Shown here: piece after piece, positions 37,937 through 40,039 of the stretch
Layout: each line of letters starts with the position of its first letter
Numbering within the stretch: position 1 is the stretch's first letter
IMG/VR virus record: IMGVR_UViG_3300018012_000002
Coordinates: 1-40,039 of that record
DNA length: 40,039 bases
From: a virus
Strand: one strand, 5' to 3'
The notes under the pieces: model-generated
Told to the model about the DNA's origin: nothing
Seen by the model: the letters and a program-made list of their open reading frames with translations, nothing else
Database searches by the model: none
Translations under genes and position numbers: made by a program

Positions 37937-38548
37937 ATGCAATCAGAAAACATCAATGAACTCGCTGGGGCTTTGTCTAAAGCTCAAGGCACAATGAAAA
38001 GCGCTTCGAAGGACGGGATGAACCCTCACTTCAAGAGCAAATATGCTACTTTGGATTCTATCTGGGAAGCGATCAAAGAGCCTCTTAGCCAGAATGGACT
38101 ATCGATTTCTCAGCTCATTAGCCAAGAGGCCGATACGACAGTGATGACGACTCTTTTAATGCATTCGAGCGGACAGTGGATCAAGTCGACGGTTCCCGTT
38201 ATTGCGGGCAAGCCGACTCCTCAAGCTCTTGGATCATCGATCAGCTACATGAGACGTTACTCTTTAGCTGCGATTGTCGGGGTAACTGTAGGCGATGATG
38301 ATGATGCCAATGAGGCGCAGAAGCATTATTATACTGCTACGAAAAAGCACTATCAAGCGCCTGTAGAGAAGGCTTCTGTGGATTATATTTCAGAGGAGCA
38401 AAAAGCGGAGATTGAGGCGCTTTTGAGCGATGACACTCAGCTCTACAGCAATCTTTTAAGTGCTTACAAAGTATCGGATTTGACTGAGATACCCTCTCGG
38501 TATTTCGAAAGCATCGTTAGAAACATTAAAACCAAAAAGGCAATATAA
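37937..38548 (+). CDS. erf: ERF-type single-strand annealing protein
   Basis: This 203-residue protein has the conserved ERF N-terminus: LSKAQGTMKSASKDGMNPHF, SKYATLDSIWEAIKEPLSQNG, LSISQL, then SSGQWIKSTVPV and PQALGSSISYMRRYSLAAIVG, and VGDDDDANEA. The C-terminal 60 residues are variable. ERF proteins anneal complementary strands and pair with a 5'-3' exonuclease, here the next gene, whose start overlaps this stop. The pair would circularise or recombine the phage genome. Confidence 0.93.
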   Translation: MQSENINELAGALSKAQGTMKSASKDGMNPHFKSKYATLDSIWEAIKEPLSQNGLSISQLISQEADTTVMTTLLMHSSGQWIKSTVPVIAGKPTPQALGSSISYMRRYSLAAIVGVTVGDDDDANEAQKHYYTATKKHYQAPVEKASVDYISEEQKAEIEALLSDDTQLYSNLLSAYKVSDLTEIPSRYFESIVRNIKTKKAI

Positions 38549-39441
38549 TGAGAAAGTTTAGAATTGTTGAAGGACCGGAAAGTGTACAGGGATCTGCGGA
38601 ATGGCTCCAATTCCGCAAAGATAAGATCGGGGCGTCGATGGCGCCCTGTATCATGGAGATTGATCCATGGAGGACCAAGTTAGAGCTTTGGGAGGAGATC
38701 ATCTTTGATCGGCCTAAAGAGAAGACCGCTGCGATGCAGAGGGGAAATGACATGGAAGAAGAAGCGAGGGGTTGGTTGAATGAAATGTGGAACTTTCATT
38801 TCCAACCCGCCGTTATTCAGAGCACGGAATATCCAAACTTGATTGCGTCACTGGATGGATATTTCGAGGACCAAGATGGTAACATATCTCTGGCTGAAAT
38901 CAAAGTGCCTTCAATGGAGGTGTATAACAAAGCGGTGGATGGGATCATTCCCGATCACTATTTTGCACAAATGCAGCATCAGATGATGCTCGCTGGCGTG
39001 AAGCAAATGGTCTACTTTGTCTATCGTGGCGGAGGCGGGGCTATGTTGACTTGCAAAAAGAATGATGCATACTGCAAGGATCTTTTGAAGAAGGAATTGG
39101 AATTTTTGAAGTCTATTCAAGATTTCGAACCGCCTTCTCCTTCCGAAAGGGATTGGAAAGAGATTAGCGATCCTCAACTGCAATCGAAGCTAGAGGCTTA
39201 TGACCAGTTGAATCGACAAATGAAAAGCATCAAAGATGAAATGGACTGTATAAAAGATTTTTTAATCTCTCAAGCAGACCATCCTAGGTTAGAGTATGGC
39301 CAAATGAAGATGCAAAAGATTCAGTCGAAGGGCGCTTACAACTACAGGATGCAAGTAGAAGAAATGGGCGTTGCCTTAAGTGAGAAGTACCGAGGCAAAG
39401 GCAAAGAGTACTGGACAATCAGATGTCATGAAATGGCTTAA
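38548..39441 (+). CDS. YqaJ/lambda-type exonuclease
   Basis: This 297-residue protein contains GSAEWLQFRKDKIGASMAPC, which begins the YqaJ domain, then a helical EEEARGWLNEMW. The catalytic core LIASLDGYFED...LAEIKVPS follows (Asp near residue 98, Glu-x-Lys near 115), then DHYFAQMQHQMMLAG, the expected Gln-containing motif after the core. This metal-dependent 5'-3' exonuclease makes 3' tails for the ERF protein. The residues after 190 form a helical extension. Confidence 0.9.
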   Translation: MRKFRIVEGPESVQGSAEWLQFRKDKIGASMAPCIMEIDPWRTKLELWEEIIFDRPKEKTAAMQRGNDMEEEARGWLNEMWNFHFQPAVIQSTEYPNLIASLDGYFEDQDGNISLAEIKVPSMEVYNKAVDGIIPDHYFAQMQHQMMLAGVKQMVYFVYRGGGGAMLTCKKNDAYCKDLLKKELEFLKSIQDFEPPSPSERDWKEISDPQLQSKLEAYDQLNRQMKSIKDEMDCIKDFLISQADHPRLEYGQMKMQKIQSKGAYNYRMQVEEMGVALSEKYRGKGKEYWTIRCHEMA

Positions 39442-39649
39442 ATGCTTCATTTATGGTCATATGTGGAAGTATCAAGGGAGTGCGCAGCTGTCGGTCTTCA
39501 AGCCACGCTGCTCTACTCCCATTAAGAACTTTGATTCGCATCTATTCATTTGCCGAAGATGTTGCAAGATGAAAGAAAAGATACTTAATTATTCTTACAA
39601 CTACTTGGAAGTGGATTTACAAAACGAAGTGCAGATCGAAGAAGAGTGA
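39428..39649 (+). CDS. Small Cys-containing protein, possible zinc finger
   Basis: This protein has 73 residues from the ATG at 39428, overlapping the exonuclease stop. It has Cys at CFIYGH, PRCST and an FICRRCCKMKE block, so it may bind zinc. It ends just before the convergent tail-fibre gene. It is the last gene of the recombination operon. Function unknown. Confidence 0.55.
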   Translation: MKWLKCFIYGHMWKYQGSAQLSVFKPRCSTPIKNFDSHLFICRRCCKMKEKILNYSYNYLEVDLQNEVQIEEE

Positions 39650-39650
39650 A

Positions 39651-39916
39651 CTATTGAACATATCCGTATAGCAATACGTATCCATTGAATGTTCCAGCAG
39701 AAGCTCTTATTCTAATTGCATTTACACCAGTTACTAGACATTCACCGCCTGCTGTGCCAAATATAGTGGTCCCGAGTACGGTTTCCTGCTGATCAAAATT
39801 TCCGACCATTAAAAAGTTATTTGCACCATTAAGTCCAGATAGATTGAAATATCCATTAAAAGGTCCAGCAGAAGATAATACAAAGTTGGAAGAAGAATTT
39901 ATATTAGTTAATGATG
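39651..39916 (-). CDS. Tail-fibre-like protein, C-terminal part (starts at 826-1)
   Basis: This is the end of the frame that begins at 826 and passes across the circle junction. These 88 codons include STDNGSTFITTNYQ, a Ser/Asn-rich stretch, then a beta-rich tip (FNGYFNLSGLNGANNF, TGVNAIRIRASAGTFNGYVLL). It stops at 39651, one base after the end of the recombination operon on the other strand. Bases 39917-40039 repeat the start of the window and belong to the same frame. Confidence 0.75.
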
Positions 39917-40039
39917 CTGAATTATACGGGCTGTAATTCAATCCAGATTGATAATTTGTTGTGATGAAAGTAGATCCGTTATCTGTACTCACTTCAAGTA
40001 AAAAAGTAGAATTAGCAGTATTAGGGCCTACATTTATAA
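39917..40039. repeat. Terminal direct repeat, right copy
   Basis: Identical to 1-123. It marks the overlap by which the sequence closes into a circle. Confidence 0.95.

Overview
The window is one complete genome of a tailed bacteriophage. Bases 1-123 are repeated exactly at 39917-40039, so it closes into a circle of about 39,916 bp. The gene set suggests a podovirus-like virion: large and small terminase, a P22-like portal, a coiled-coil scaffold, a major capsid protein of the N4-gp56 type, head-tail and nozzle-like proteins, two ejection-type proteins and several receptor-binding proteins. There is no recognisable tail tape measure, sheath or baseplate. The host cannot be named from the sequence. 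I see no integrase, DNA polymerase, RNA polymerase or recognisable endolysin.

Layout. Most structural genes are on the minus strand from about 35,250 down to 1 and across the junction to 39,651. In transcription order they are: small basic genes and TerS (34.6-33.0 kb), TerL (32.6-31.2), portal (30.0-27.9), small repressor-controlled genes (27.7-26.3), a repeat array and a structured non-coding stretch (26.3-24.7), scaffold (23.4-22.7), a tRNA-like gene (22.6), the split capsid gene (22.2-19.3), connector and nozzle proteins (19.3-10.6), ejection proteins (10.1-7.1), and tail-fibre or adhesin genes (5.9-0.8 kb and across the ends). Five short plus-strand islands of small genes sit inside this block (5.95-7.13, 15.09-15.59, 23.47-24.20, 30.77-31.16 and 32.71-33.10 kb). 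The 36.6-39.65 kb region is mostly plus strand and carries replication and recombination genes: RusA, an ERF annealing protein and a YqaJ exonuclease. A cI/Cro-sized repressor there is divergent from ERF, and a helix-turn-helix replication protein lies at 36.06-35.21 kb next to an origin-like inverted repeat.

Main discovery. The major capsid gene (22186-19329, minus) is split by four group I introns of 346-653 nt. In each, the 5' exon ends in U and pairs with an internal guide through a P1 helix with a U.G pair at the splice site. Each intron ends in G, the P7 helices co-vary, and three of the four have clear P10 pairings. Two further interruptions of only 75 and 43 nt carry in-frame stop codons and have no catalytic core. 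Each nevertheless has a perfect P1 plus a 7-bp or 6-bp P10. Each lies directly upstream of a full group I intron, separated by a micro-exon of 26 or 24 nt whose acceptor sits in a hairpin loop. Removing all six restores one 319-residue frame. The short elements look like core-less mini-introns served by the ribozyme core of the neighbouring intron, an arrangement I do not know from the literature.

Other notable features are an array of at least nine stem-loop units (25.4-26.2 kb), many with GNRA loops on the minus strand, embedded in GGCAN pentamers; a type II tRNA-like gene with an abnormal anticodon loop; a compact structured RNA candidate (24.7-25.06 kb); repeated operator-like sites (CACTTGTGTAAT) at the repressor and early promoters; and two structural genes whose only plausible starts are ATT and ACG.
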